Source of the DNA: DATGHS01 sp035307785
Lineage (GTDB): Bacteria; Planctomycetota; Planctomycetia; Gemmatales; Gemmataceae
Direction of reading: 5' to 3'
NCBI GenBank assembly: GCA_035307785.1
Contig: DATGHS010000079.1
Span: forward strand, 1 to 20,165
Length of the DNA: 20,165 nucleotides
The notes beneath the pieces were generated by a model. It was given only the letters and a program-made list of their open reading frames with translations. It searched no databases and had not been told where the DNA came from. Position numbers and translations under genes: made by a program. Positions 6,552-14,386 of the stretch are shown here, piece by piece; position 1 is the stretch's first letter; each line of letters begins with the position of its first letter.

Positions 6552-6572
6552 TGAACTTACAGAGGCTTTCTT

Positions 6573-7589
6573 ATGCTCGTCGTCATGCAGGCCGGCGCCA
6601 CGAAGGAACAGATCGATCAGGTGCTCGATGCGATCCGGCAGATGAACCTGACCCCGCATCCATTGCCGGGGGCCACGCGCACGGCCATTGGCATCACGGG
6701 AAACACTGCGGCAGTGGATGAGCGCAGCATCGAAGTTCTGTCGGGCGTGAAGGAGTGCATCCGCGTCACCAAGCCATACAAGTTGGCCAGCCGGGAGATG
6801 CACGCGGCCGACACGGTCATCGATCTGCCCCAAGGAACCTTCGGACCGAACACCTTCACGATCATCGCGGGCCCCTGTTCGGTCGAAAACGAGGCCATGA
6901 TCCAGAAGACGGCGGAACAGCTTCTGGAAAAAGGCGTGCGGTTTCTGCGCGCGGGCGCCTTCAAGCCGCGCAGCAGCCCATATTCCTTCCAGGGCATGGG
7001 TTTAGAGGGCCTCGAAATCTTGAAGCGCGTGAAAAAGCGCACGGGCATCGGCATTGTAACCGAGTTAATGGACACGGAATACACCGACGCGGTGGAAGAC
7101 GCGGCGGATATCATTCAAATCGGCGCCCGGAATATGCAAAACTTCAGCCTGCTCAAGCGCGTCTCGCGCACCAGCAAACCGGTGCTCGTGAAAAGAGGCC
7201 TCGCGGCCACGCTGGAAGAATGGCTCATGGCAGCCGAATACGTGATGAGCGGCGGCAATTACCGCGTGATCCTATGCGAGCGCGGCGTGCGCACCTTTTC
7301 CGACCATAGCCGCAATACGCTCGACCTTTCCGTGATTCCGCCGGTGAAGCAGCTTTCCCACTTGCCGATTCTCGTCGATCCAAGCCATGGCACGGGCAAG
7401 CGGAATTATGTGCCGCCGATGGCTATGGCCGCGCTTGCGGCTGGCGCTGACGGGCTGCTGATTGAAGCGCATCCCGATCCGGATCATGCGCTTTCTGATG
7501 GCGCGCAGTCACTGGACTTCACGGCGTTCGCGAAACTGCTGGAGCGATTGCGGCAAATGGCGCCGTTGATGGGAAAAAAATGGCAATGA
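6573..7589 (+). CDS. aroF: 3-deoxy-7-phosphoheptulonate synthase (DAHP synthase, type I-beta)
   Basis: This enzyme condenses phosphoenolpyruvate and erythrose 4-phosphate, the entry step of the shikimate pathway to aromatic amino acids, in the cytoplasm. The 338 residues split into an N-terminal ferredoxin-like regulatory domain (about 1-70) and a TIM barrel. Visible motifs are IIAGPCSVENE (97-107), RAGAFKPRSSPYSFQG (126-141), IGARNMQNF (183-191), KPVLVKRGL (202-210) and DPSHGTGKR (269-277). The expected metal ligands are present: Cys102, His272, Glu298 and Asp309. The regulatory domain matches the Thermotoga-type enzyme, which is feedback-inhibited by aromatic amino acids; the same is likely but unproven here. 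The ATG at 6573 follows GAGG (6562-6565) by 7 bases. It stands alone, divergent from the propeller gene and convergent with the DUF4139 gene. Confidence 0.96.
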   Translation: MLVVMQAGATKEQIDQVLDAIRQMNLTPHPLPGATRTAIGITGNTAAVDERSIEVLSGVKECIRVTKPYKLASREMHAADTVIDLPQGTFGPNTFTIIAGPCSVENEAMIQKTAEQLLEKGVRFLRAGAFKPRSSPYSFQGMGLEGLEILKRVKKRTGIGIVTELMDTEYTDAVEDAADIIQIGARNMQNFSLLKRVSRTSKPVLVKRGLAATLEEWLMAAEYVMSGGNYRVILCERGVRTFSDHSRNTLDLSVIPPVKQLSHLPILVDPSHGTGKRNYVPPMAMAALAAGADGLLIEAHPDPDHALSDGAQSLDFTAFAKLLERLRQMAPLMGKKWQ

Positions 7590-7600
7590 AATAGGAGATC

Positions 7601-7686
7601 GAACAGAAGGAAACGAAGCAATCAAAGAACGAGACAATGAAAATCGCTTTTGTTTTGTTCTTTGTTTACTTCGTTACCTTCTGTTC
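7601..7686. repeat. Palindromic repeat, copy 1 (GAACAGAAGGAAACGAAG type)
   Basis: Arms 7601-7630 and 7657-7686 are inverted copies over 30 bp with three mismatches, around a 26-nt AT-rich loop. It fills the gap between aroF and the convergent DUF4139 gene. A second copy with near-identical arms lies at 11397-11479. In this position it could serve as a two-way terminator. Confidence 0.9.
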
Positions 7687-7694
7687 AATGCCTC

Positions 7695-9875
7695 TTACTT
7701 TACGTTCAGGCTCGTGAGATAGCCGTCCAGGGCTTGGCGGGCTTCGAGTTCCTTGCTTTGCAGATTCTTCTGCTGCTTCTGCAAGTCCTCGATCTCCGTT
7801 TCCTGCTTGTCGAACTTCTCGAGATAGCGTTTGTAGGCCGCGGCCGTCTGCGGCATCTCGCGCAAATTCGCCCGCAAGCGCGTCTGGTCATCCGTGATCA
7901 ACTTTAGTTGCTGGTTCACGTCGTTCAGGTTCTGCTGCACTTTCACCAGCGCTGCCTTGAATTCCAGCGCCTTCTGCAAAGCTTGTTTCACTTCCGGGCT
8001 GGAAATCGTATTGTTAATGAAGAAGCGAATCGTATCGTCGTTGGTATTCGAGATGGTGATCGACTGGCTGAGGTTCTTCTCTTCCACGATCGTCATACTC
8101 ACCGATTTCTTTGCTTCAGTCGGCAACTTCATCTCGAAGCGGCGGAATTGGTCCGTGCGCTCGACCTGTTTCTGGTCGCTAACCAGTTCGAAATCTGGCC
8201 GGTAGGGATGCTCGACCCACAGCGTGCGCTCTTGGCCGCTGCGATTGGTGGCCGTGTATGTCTTTTCCTCGCGAATCTTGTCGGTCTTGATGATCAGACC
8301 GCGCTCAATTCGAACCGCGATGAGCCGATCCGGTGCCCGATGGCTCTTCGCTTCGACTTCCGTGCCGAGATCGACGGCATAGCTGATAAGCCGATCATCG
8401 TTGGGCGGCAAGTCGTTGATGCGGGCATCGCCGGCGTAGGTTGAGCCTTCGAAGACGGTGATGGGACCCTGCATGAGATGCAGCCCGGAGCTGTTTTTCA
8501 GCTTCAGGCCGAGCATCGGGAACTTCGGATGCACGGCCGGGTTGTAGATCGACAGCCGGGTGGCATCGTCTTCCTTATTCACGATCGGCAGCAATGCCGA
8601 CTTCTGCCGCGGCAGCGTGACCGGAGCGTTGATGATATATTGGAAGAAGTCGCCCAGCTGCGAAGCCGTCGCAGCGGACTGCACGCCCTTGTTCAATTCC
8701 ATGCGGCGGCCCAATTCATCGGCCAGTATCGCGCCGGCTTTGAGGTCCGCTTCGCGGTAGGCGCCGTCCATGTTCATGCCGAAGTTCATGCTGTTGTCCT
8801 TCTTGGCGCCGCCGCGGCCACCGAAGCCGCCCGCAGCGCCCGGCTTGGCGGGAGCTGGGGGGAATTGCCCGGCAGCAACCGGTGCCCGCAAGCGTTCCTG
8901 TTCCTTGCCGCTTTCGTAAGCCACCGGCCGCAGCGACTGGAAAAGTTCCAGTTCCACGACCGGCCGCGGCACATACAGCGGCTGGTACAGGTCCATTTGG
9001 AACGAGATCGGTCGGCCGGAGATGAGGGCCATGCCCACGCTGTTCCAGTCATCGTCGGTCGGGTTGTCGACGACGGCCCAGCCCTGGAGGAACGGCTTGC
9101 CGTCTTTATCCAGCACCAGCCGGTAGCTTGTTTTCCAGATTGGATTCTCGACCACGTAACCGACTTTCACCTCACGCTTGCCTTCACCGGCGAAGTTCAG
9201 CGTTACCGCTTTCTTCTGGGCATCGTGCGACAGGGCGAGCGTGTCCAAAGCACGGCGGAATTCGCTCTCGATTTGCGAATTGAGGAAACGCAAGCGCTGA
9301 ATGTCGGTGAGCTTGACGGCCCGCACGCCTTCAGCACACCACAGGTTCAGCACCTCGGTCTCGACGGCGCCGTCCTTCGATGGCAACTTCTGTGGCTCAA
9401 TGCCCATGATCGCACCAGTGATGGTTCCCGGTTGGTTCGCCACGTTTTGTTGCAATACGACTTCCACGCGTTCGCCGCGCATCTGGGTGAGGATCGCCCC
9501 GAAGGTCGGATTGTTCGTAAGGTTCACTGCAAAGCTTCGGAGCGTTCGGTCCACCGGATCAAGGGAATCATAGCTGACCGCAGACACGACACCTTTTTCA
9601 TCCTGCAGCACCATGCTCTTGATCAAGTCGTTGATGTCGCGCACCTGAAAGGTGAGATCCACTCGGGCATTGCCATCGATTTCGCCTTTGCGCTGAAAGT
9701 AACCGACACCGCTGCTGAAGAGGACGACGTTGCGAATCGGCAGGGAAGTATTGTTCGCCGCGGCTGCGTTGCCATTTTCCTGCGGCCCCGGAGCGGTGAC
9801 TGCCGGTTTGTGCAGAAAGAATGCCGCCACCACGACGGCGCCCAAAACAGGAACGAGCCAAAGCCAGCGACGCAT
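7695..9875 (-). CDS. Exported or membrane-anchored DUF4139-domain protein with C-terminal coiled coil
   Basis: The 726-residue product starts at ATG 9875, preceded by AGAGGG; an in-frame TTG at 9956 adds unlikely residues. It begins MRRWLWLVPVLGAVVVAAFF, an uncleaved signal anchor or signal peptide. The middle shows the DUF4139 signature (YVVENPIWKTSYRLVLD, then VVDNPTDDDWNSVGMALISG), found in MuiA-like proteins of unknown biochemical role. A Gly/Ala/Pro-rich, low-complexity linker (AAGGFGGRGGAKK) interrupts the domain. The last 100 or so residues are rich in Gln, Lys, Leu and Glu and look like a coiled coil (KFDKQETEIEDLQKQQKNLQ). It lies 118 bases downstream of the DUF1501 gene and may share its transcript. 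A structural or envelope role is a guess. Confidence 0.85.
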   Translation of the reverse strand: MRRWLWLVPVLGAVVVAAFFLHKPAVTAPGPQENGNAAAANNTSLPIRNVVLFSSGVGYFQRKGEIDGNARVDLTFQVRDINDLIKSMVLQDEKGVVSAVSYDSLDPVDRTLRSFAVNLTNNPTFGAILTQMRGERVEVVLQQNVANQPGTITGAIMGIEPQKLPSKDGAVETEVLNLWCAEGVRAVKLTDIQRLRFLNSQIESEFRRALDTLALSHDAQKKAVTLNFAGEGKREVKVGYVVENPIWKTSYRLVLDKDGKPFLQGWAVVDNPTDDDWNSVGMALISGRPISFQMDLYQPLYVPRPVVELELFQSLRPVAYESGKEQERLRAPVAAGQFPPAPAKPGAAGGFGGRGGAKKDNSMNFGMNMDGAYREADLKAGAILADELGRRMELNKGVQSAATASQLGDFFQYIINAPVTLPRQKSALLPIVNKEDDATRLSIYNPAVHPKFPMLGLKLKNSSGLHLMQGPITVFEGSTYAGDARINDLPPNDDRLISYAVDLGTEVEAKSHRAPDRLIAVRIERGLIIKTDKIREEKTYTATNRSGQERTLWVEHPYRPDFELVSDQKQVERTDQFRRFEMKLPTEAKKSVSMTIVEEKNLSQSITISNTNDDTIRFFINNTISSPEVKQALQKALEFKAALVKVQQNLNDVNQQLKLITDDQTRLRANLREMPQTAAAYKRYLEKFDKQETEIEDLQKQQKNLQSKELEARQALDGYLTSLNVK

Positions 9876-9993
9876 GATTGTACCCTCTGGGAGAAGCGGG
9901 ATGCAGGGATATTTATCTGCAACTAAGACGGTACTGGGGCCTAAAGGGATTGGCAATGAAGAGGGGAGTTTCGGTCAATCGAAACGGTCGGTC

Positions 9994-11373
9994 TTATGCC
10001 AGGATCTGGCTTACCGCCTCTCCATGCACATCCGTCAGCCGGCGCTGGATGCCGTTGTGGTAATAGGTCAGCCGTTTGTGATCGAGGCCGAGTAGGTGCA
10101 GCACGGTGGCATGGAAATCGTAGATCGTGACCGGGTTCTCGGCCACGTTGTAACCGAATTCGTCGCTCTTGCCGAACCCTGTGCCAGGCTTGAGGCCGGC
10201 CCCGGCCATGAAGACCGTGAAGGCCAGCGGATGATGATCGCGGCCCTTAGCCCCAATTCCTTGCGTAATCGGCGTGCGGCCGAATTCAGTGGTCCACAGC
10301 ACCAGCGTGTCTTCGAGCATGCCACGTTGCTTCAGGTCTTTGAGCAGCCCCGCGAGCGGCTGATCGAGTACCACAGCCTGCTTGCGGTGATTTTCGACAA
10401 TGTCTTCATGCGCGTCCCAGTTAATGCGCGGCGAGCCGAAGGCACCGCCATGGAATAGCTGCACGAAGCGCACACCGCGCTCCAGCAGCCGGCGCGCCAG
10501 CAGGCAATTGCGGCCAAAGCCGAGCGTCTCGGGGCGGTCGATCCCGTACAGCCGCCTGGTCGCTTCGGTCTCGCCGTTGATCGAAGTGACTTCGGGAATC
10601 GTGAGTTGCATCCGAGCGGCGAGTTCGTAGGAGCGGATGCGTGCCACCAAAGCACTATCGCCCGGCGTGGCCTCGGCGAACTCTCGATTCATCTCGTCCA
10701 AAACGCGCATGCTCGCGGCGCGCTGAGCTGGGGTGACATCCTTAGGCGTGTACAAGTCGGGTACCGCCTCGCCGGTGGTGCGGAAGGCCACACCTTGATG
10801 CGCGGCCGGCAGGAAACCGCTCGTCCAATTGATGGAGCCGCCCGCCGGCAGCCCGCGCGGATCGGGCAGCACCACGAAAGCCGGCAAATCCTGGCATTCG
10901 CTGCCCAGACCGTAGGAGACCCAGGAGCCCATTGACGGGAAGCCATTCATCGTGAAGCCGGTAAGCATTTGAAAGCCGGCCGGGGTGTGATTTGAGCTTT
11001 TCGCCTGCATGGAATGGATGAACGTCAGATCGTCCACGCACGTGGCCAGGTGCGGAAACAGATCGCTCATGCACTGGCCGCACTGGCCAAACTGGCGGAA
11101 CTTGAATGGGCTCTTGGCGAGATTGCCGGGCTGCCCGAAAAACGTGTCGATCTTGCCTTTGCCGGTAAGCGGCTTACCGTCGTGCCTGATGAGATCGGGT
11201 TTGAAGTCGAAGGTGTCGATATGGCTCACGCCGCCGGGGCAGAAAATCATGAGCACGCGCTTGGCCTTCGGCCCAAAGTGCGAGGCCGCCTTGGTTTCGC
11301 GCTGAAGGAGCCAGGTGAGCGCAATGCCGCCAAGGCTGCCGGCCTGCCAAAGGAAATCGCGGCGGGATCGCAT
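9994..11373 (-). CDS. DUF1501 protein, Tat-exported sulfatase-like
   Basis: A 459-residue protein from ATG 11373. The N-terminus MRSRRDFLWQAGSLGGIALT carries the twin-arginine motif RRDFL followed by a hydrophobic stretch, so it should be exported folded, probably with metal bound. PGGVSHIDTFD (46-56), GGAFGSPRINWDAHEDI, TTEFGRTP and GRDHHP are DUF1501 landmarks. The family resembles the alkaline phosphatase/sulfatase fold and is greatly expanded in planctomycetes, where it is nearly always encoded next to a DUF1549/DUF1553 protein, as here. No substrate is established. The frame stays open upstream to 11451, but those residues are encoded by a palindromic repeat and come before the Tat signal, so I exclude them. 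Confidence 0.93.
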   Translation of the reverse strand: MRSRRDFLWQAGSLGGIALTWLLQRETKAASHFGPKAKRVLMIFCPGGVSHIDTFDFKPDLIRHDGKPLTGKGKIDTFFGQPGNLAKSPFKFRQFGQCGQCMSDLFPHLATCVDDLTFIHSMQAKSSNHTPAGFQMLTGFTMNGFPSMGSWVSYGLGSECQDLPAFVVLPDPRGLPAGGSINWTSGFLPAAHQGVAFRTTGEAVPDLYTPKDVTPAQRAASMRVLDEMNREFAEATPGDSALVARIRSYELAARMQLTIPEVTSINGETEATRRLYGIDRPETLGFGRNCLLARRLLERGVRFVQLFHGGAFGSPRINWDAHEDIVENHRKQAVVLDQPLAGLLKDLKQRGMLEDTLVLWTTEFGRTPITQGIGAKGRDHHPLAFTVFMAGAGLKPGTGFGKSDEFGYNVAENPVTIYDFHATVLHLLGLDHKRLTYYHNGIQRRLTDVHGEAVSQILA

Positions 11374-11396
11374 AACCAACCTTAAGAAAAACATTT

Positions 11397-11479
11397 GAAC
11401 AGAAGGAAACGAAGCCAACAAAGAATTAAAATCGATTCTTCCAATGTTCATTCTTTGTTTGCTTCGTTCCCTTCTATTC
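11397..11479. repeat. Palindromic repeat, copy 2 (GAACAGAAGGAAACGAAG type)
   Basis: Arms 11397-11426 and 11450-11479 are inverted over 30 bp with four mismatches, around a 23-nt loop. The arms match those of copy 1 at 7601-7686, while the loops differ. It lies in the 123-base gap between the PSD1 gene and the DUF1501 gene, which are otherwise expected to be one transcript. Confidence 0.9.
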
Positions 11480-11496
11480 GTTGCTTCTGTGTACTC

Positions 11497-14238
11497 TTAC
11501 TTCACGTACAAAAACTCACTCGAATTCAGCAGTACCCAGCATGCCTGCACCAGGCCATGCTCGCGGGCTAACTCAACCAGGCGCTTTCGCTCTGCCGGCC
11601 CAGGATTTCGCCCCAGCGCGATCATGACCGCGCGCTCGATTTGCGCTTCCACGTCACTTCCGACTTCACGTTGCACGCGCTGAGCGAAGTACTTGGCCTG
11701 TCGCTGTACAAACGCGTTATTCATCATGCCTAACGCTTGCAGCGGGGTGGTGGTTACGCTGCGTTTCGGCGCTTTCACGGAGGGCTCCGGGCAGTCGAAT
11801 GCTTCGAGGAGCGGGTCTTTGGCAGAATTCACATTTGTACGGTAGACCGTGCGTCGATTGAACTCCGGCCGGTCGTCGTCAATGAGATCGTAGAACGATG
11901 AATTGAAAACCGTCACTTTGAATGGCCGGAATCCTGGTCCGCCGCCGGCATGCCGCAGCTGCCCACTCACCGCAAGCATGCCATCGCGCACGGCTTCGGC
12001 TTCGAGGCGCTTGGGCGGGAAGTGCCAGAGGAGGCGGTTTTCCTGATCTGAATTCCGAGTTCGGAATTCGGAATTCGGAATTAACGAGGCTTGCCGATAA
12101 GTGGCTGATGTCAAAATCAATCGTTGGATTCGCTTGATGCTCCAAATCCCATTCTCTTTTATTCCGCATTCCGCATTCCGCATTCCAAATTCACAAGCGA
12201 GCCAATCCAGTAACGCTGGATGCGAGGGTCGCTCGCCGTTGAAACCGAAGTCGTTCGGCGTGCCGACCAGCCCGCGGCCGAAGTGGTAATGCCAGAGCCG
12301 GTTTACTATCACGCGCGCGGTCAGCGGATTCTCGGGCGAGGCCACCCATTCCGCGAATTTCAGGCGGCGTTCGGTGTCCGGGCAAAGGACTGACAAGCCG
12401 AAATCGGAATTCGGCAAAGCCGACAAGCCGCCCGGTTTTACGACATCGCCGGGTTTCTCGATATCACCACGGAGCAGAATTTGCGTGGCTCCCGATTTGT
12501 GGATATTGGCGGCGTAAGCAAAGGAACTTTCGGTTTGCAGACGGCTACGCTCTTCTCGGAGTTCCTTTAGTTGCGAAAGTCGTTGCCTATACTGCTGACG
12601 GTAAAACGGAATGAGTGCCGCCTCGAAGTCGGCTTGCATAGCCGTCGAAAAGCCATGTTCGTAAGACGTGCGTATCTGGGCGGGCACCAGCGCTGCGGCA
12701 TAAAGTCGCGCTTCTTCAATCTCGCCCGCAAAGTACCCGTTAACGGCGCCGGTGTGCCGCAGGCCGAACAGCACTTCCGCCGTATCAGCGGCATACGACG
12801 CCAGTCCGGCTTGGCCGCCCTGCGGTTTGTACTGGAAGTACTGCTTGCCGTTGCGGAACATGGTGATGGTGCCGTCATTCGCGTATACGATCACCAAATG
12901 AATTAAATCCGTCGCCTTGGCGCTTTCATTATCACCATTGTGGTCGCGCGTGCGGCGAAAGAAGTCGCTTCCGGCCATCCATTTGCCCAGCTGCCGCTCG
13001 CCGAAGACGATTGCGTCAAACGGCTCGCCGCCCTTGGCTTGCACCGACATGACACTGCCGCCGCGCTGCGTCTTATCCGCAAGCGCGCCCCAAGCTTCCA
13101 AGGTCTTTTCGCGAAGGTCGTTGGCCAAGGGCTTCGTTTCCATATACGAGCCCTTGCCGTCGAGAATCAGCCTGCCGTTCCTGATAATCGCGTTGCCATG
13201 AAGCGTGCCATGCATGCCGCCAATGCTATCGCGCGTGCCCGTCTGGAAAGTCCACCTGCCGATCGGCATTGGCACGGCCACGCTCAACTGCTCTTTTTTT
13301 GCCGCAGGCATGCTTTCACGAGCAAGTTTCTCCAATTCGTCGATGTTTTTTTCCTTCTCCGAAATCTGCCGCTCCAACGCCTCAATCTTTTCTGCTCGGA
13401 GCCGTGATTCGTCCTTGGTGGTCAAGGCCCGGTCGCCATGCCGCACGCTGTCGAACACCGCCTTGATCCGGTAATAATCGCGCTGCGGAATCGGATCGAA
13501 TTTGTGATCGTGGCAACGGGCGCAGTTCACTGTTAGGCCCAGGAACGTCTGGCCCACGGCCGCGAGCATGTCTTCCATCTCTTCCTCGCGCACCCGGCCA
13601 CGGACGATGGGGCTAGCCGAACTCGTGCCCGCTTCATCGAACGGCCCGGCCACGAGGAAGCCGGTGGCGATAATGCTCGAAGCCGTGGCATTCGGTAGCA
13701 CGTCGCCGGCCAGTTGCTCGCGAATGAATTGGTCGTACGGCTTGTCGCGGTTGAAGCTGTCAATCACGTAGTCGCGGTAGCGCCAGGCGTGGTCGCGAAT
13801 CTTGTCGCGCTCGAAGCCCTGGCTCTCGGCAAAACGCACCACGTCGAGCCAGTGCCGAGCCCAGCGCTCGCCATAAAGCGGCGACGCCAGCAGGCGATCC
13901 ACGACTTTCTCCACAGCCGCTTGTGGCGATCCAGAGTACTGGCGCAGGAATTCATCTATCTCTTCCGGCGACGGCGGCAGACCAAGGACATCGAAGTACA
14001 AGCGCCGGAGAAGCCTATGCGGCTCGGCTTCCGGCGCCGGTTTCAGGCTGGCCGCTTCGAGCTTCGCAAGAATCAAAACGTCAATCGGGTTGCGCGGCCA
14101 ATCGCGATTTTTGACCTTCGGCAGCGCCGGCCGCACAACAGGCTGAAGCGACCACCAATCGGGCCCGGCTTTCTTCGGCTCGTCGGCTAGCGCCGGTGCG
14201 GCGAAGATGAGCGCAAATAAAACTGAATATCGGCGCAT
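11497..14238 (-). CDS. DUF1549-LamG-DUF1553 (PSD1) secreted protein
   Basis: 913 residues with a signal peptide (MRRYSVLFALIFAAPALA, cut before DEP). Domain order: WWSLQPV and a DUF1549 domain (about 25-270) with RRLYFDVLGLPPSPEEI; the haem-like NCARCHDHKFDP (Cys239, Cys242, His243); a short coiled coil (about 275-315); a LamG/concanavalin-like domain (about 325-520) with IGRWTFQ and EEARLYAAAL; then DUF1553 (about 625-900) with NPLTARVIVNRLWHYHFGRG and NRLLWHFPPKRLEAEAVRDG. Such proteins pair with DUF1501 proteins in planctomycetes; they are thought to act on polysaccharides or in redox at the surface, without firm evidence. Two in-frame heptamer-repeat insertions lie in DUF1553 (near residues 684-694 and 719-731), flanking the conserved WSIKRIQRLILTSATYRQ segment. 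The reading frame stays intact. Confidence 0.93.
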   Translation of the reverse strand: MRRYSVLFALIFAAPALADEPKKAGPDWWSLQPVVRPALPKVKNRDWPRNPIDVLILAKLEAASLKPAPEAEPHRLLRRLYFDVLGLPPSPEEIDEFLRQYSGSPQAAVEKVVDRLLASPLYGERWARHWLDVVRFAESQGFERDKIRDHAWRYRDYVIDSFNRDKPYDQFIREQLAGDVLPNATASSIIATGFLVAGPFDEAGTSSASPIVRGRVREEEMEDMLAAVGQTFLGLTVNCARCHDHKFDPIPQRDYYRIKAVFDSVRHGDRALTTKDESRLRAEKIEALERQISEKEKNIDELEKLARESMPAAKKEQLSVAVPMPIGRWTFQTGTRDSIGGMHGTLHGNAIIRNGRLILDGKGSYMETKPLANDLREKTLEAWGALADKTQRGGSVMSVQAKGGEPFDAIVFGERQLGKWMAGSDFFRRTRDHNGDNESAKATDLIHLVIVYANDGTITMFRNGKQYFQYKPQGGQAGLASYAADTAEVLFGLRHTGAVNGYFAGEIEEARLYAAALVPAQIRTSYEHGFSTAMQADFEAALIPFYRQQYRQRLSQLKELREERSRLQTESSFAYAANIHKSGATQILLRGDIEKPGDVVKPGGLSALPNSDFGLSVLCPDTERRLKFAEWVASPENPLTARVIVNRLWHYHFGRGLVGTPNDFGFNGERPSHPALLDWLACEFGMRNAECGIKENGIWSIKRIQRLILTSATYRQASLIPNSEFRTRNSDQENRLLWHFPPKRLEAEAVRDGMLAVSGQLRHAGGGPGFRPFKVTVFNSSFYDLIDDDRPEFNRRTVYRTNVNSAKDPLLEAFDCPEPSVKAPKRSVTTTPLQALGMMNNAFVQRQAKYFAQRVQREVGSDVEAQIERAVMIALGRNPGPAERKRLVELAREHGLVQACWVLLNSSEFLYVK
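12049..12083. repeat. In-frame heptamer array (TCGGAAT type) in the PSD1 gene
   Basis: On the plus strand, about three units of TTCGGAA run from 12059 to 12082, with a degenerate opposite-strand unit (GAATTCCGA) at 12050-12058. It encodes PNSEFRTRNS in DUF1553. It faces the array at 12159-12187 in the opposite orientation. Confidence 0.85.
12159..12187. repeat. In-frame heptamer array (ATTCCGC type) in the PSD1 gene
   Basis: Four units of ATTCCGC (the last incomplete) lie at 12161-12187 on the plus strand, read on the minus strand as GGAATGC repeats. They encode GMRNAECGI. Together with 12049-12083 it forms a loose inverted pair around about 75 bases of conserved domain sequence. Confidence 0.85.
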
Positions 14239-14386
14239 GTGGCGAGATTCTCGATTGCTGCTCGCGGCTTGGCGGTTGGGAGTGATTTTACGGCTATCGC
14301 TCTTGTATAACAGGTGAAAAGCGAAATCCCACTCGACTTTGGCCCTCGCGCCCGCTTCGCGTTGTGGCTAAGCAGAAGGACCCGGT
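14239..14386. promoter_or_regulatory. Divergent promoter region, elements not resolved
   Basis: This 148-base gap separates the minus-strand PSD1 gene from the plus-strand CBM9-dehydrogenase fusion, so both promoters should lie in it. TATAAC at 14306-14311 is the best plus-strand -10-like hexamer; its would-be -35 (around 14283) is poor. GCAGAAGGA at 14373-14381 is the likely ribosome binding site for ATG 14387. No operator symmetry was seen. Confidence 0.4.

Noticed and set aside
8478..9926. Plus-strand open frame of 482 codons opposite the DUF4139 gene
   Set aside because: It has no recognisable domain, is rich in His, Arg and Gln as expected of a GC-rich antisense frame, and lies fully opposite a gene with a clear domain and signal anchor.
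11374..11451. N-terminal extension of the DUF1501 gene
   Set aside because: The extra residues precede a well-formed Tat signal at 11373 and are encoded by the palindromic repeat, so translation from there is unlikely.
12049..12187. Heptamer arrays as a possible CRISPR array
   Set aside because: Units are only seven bases without spacers and are translated inside a gene.
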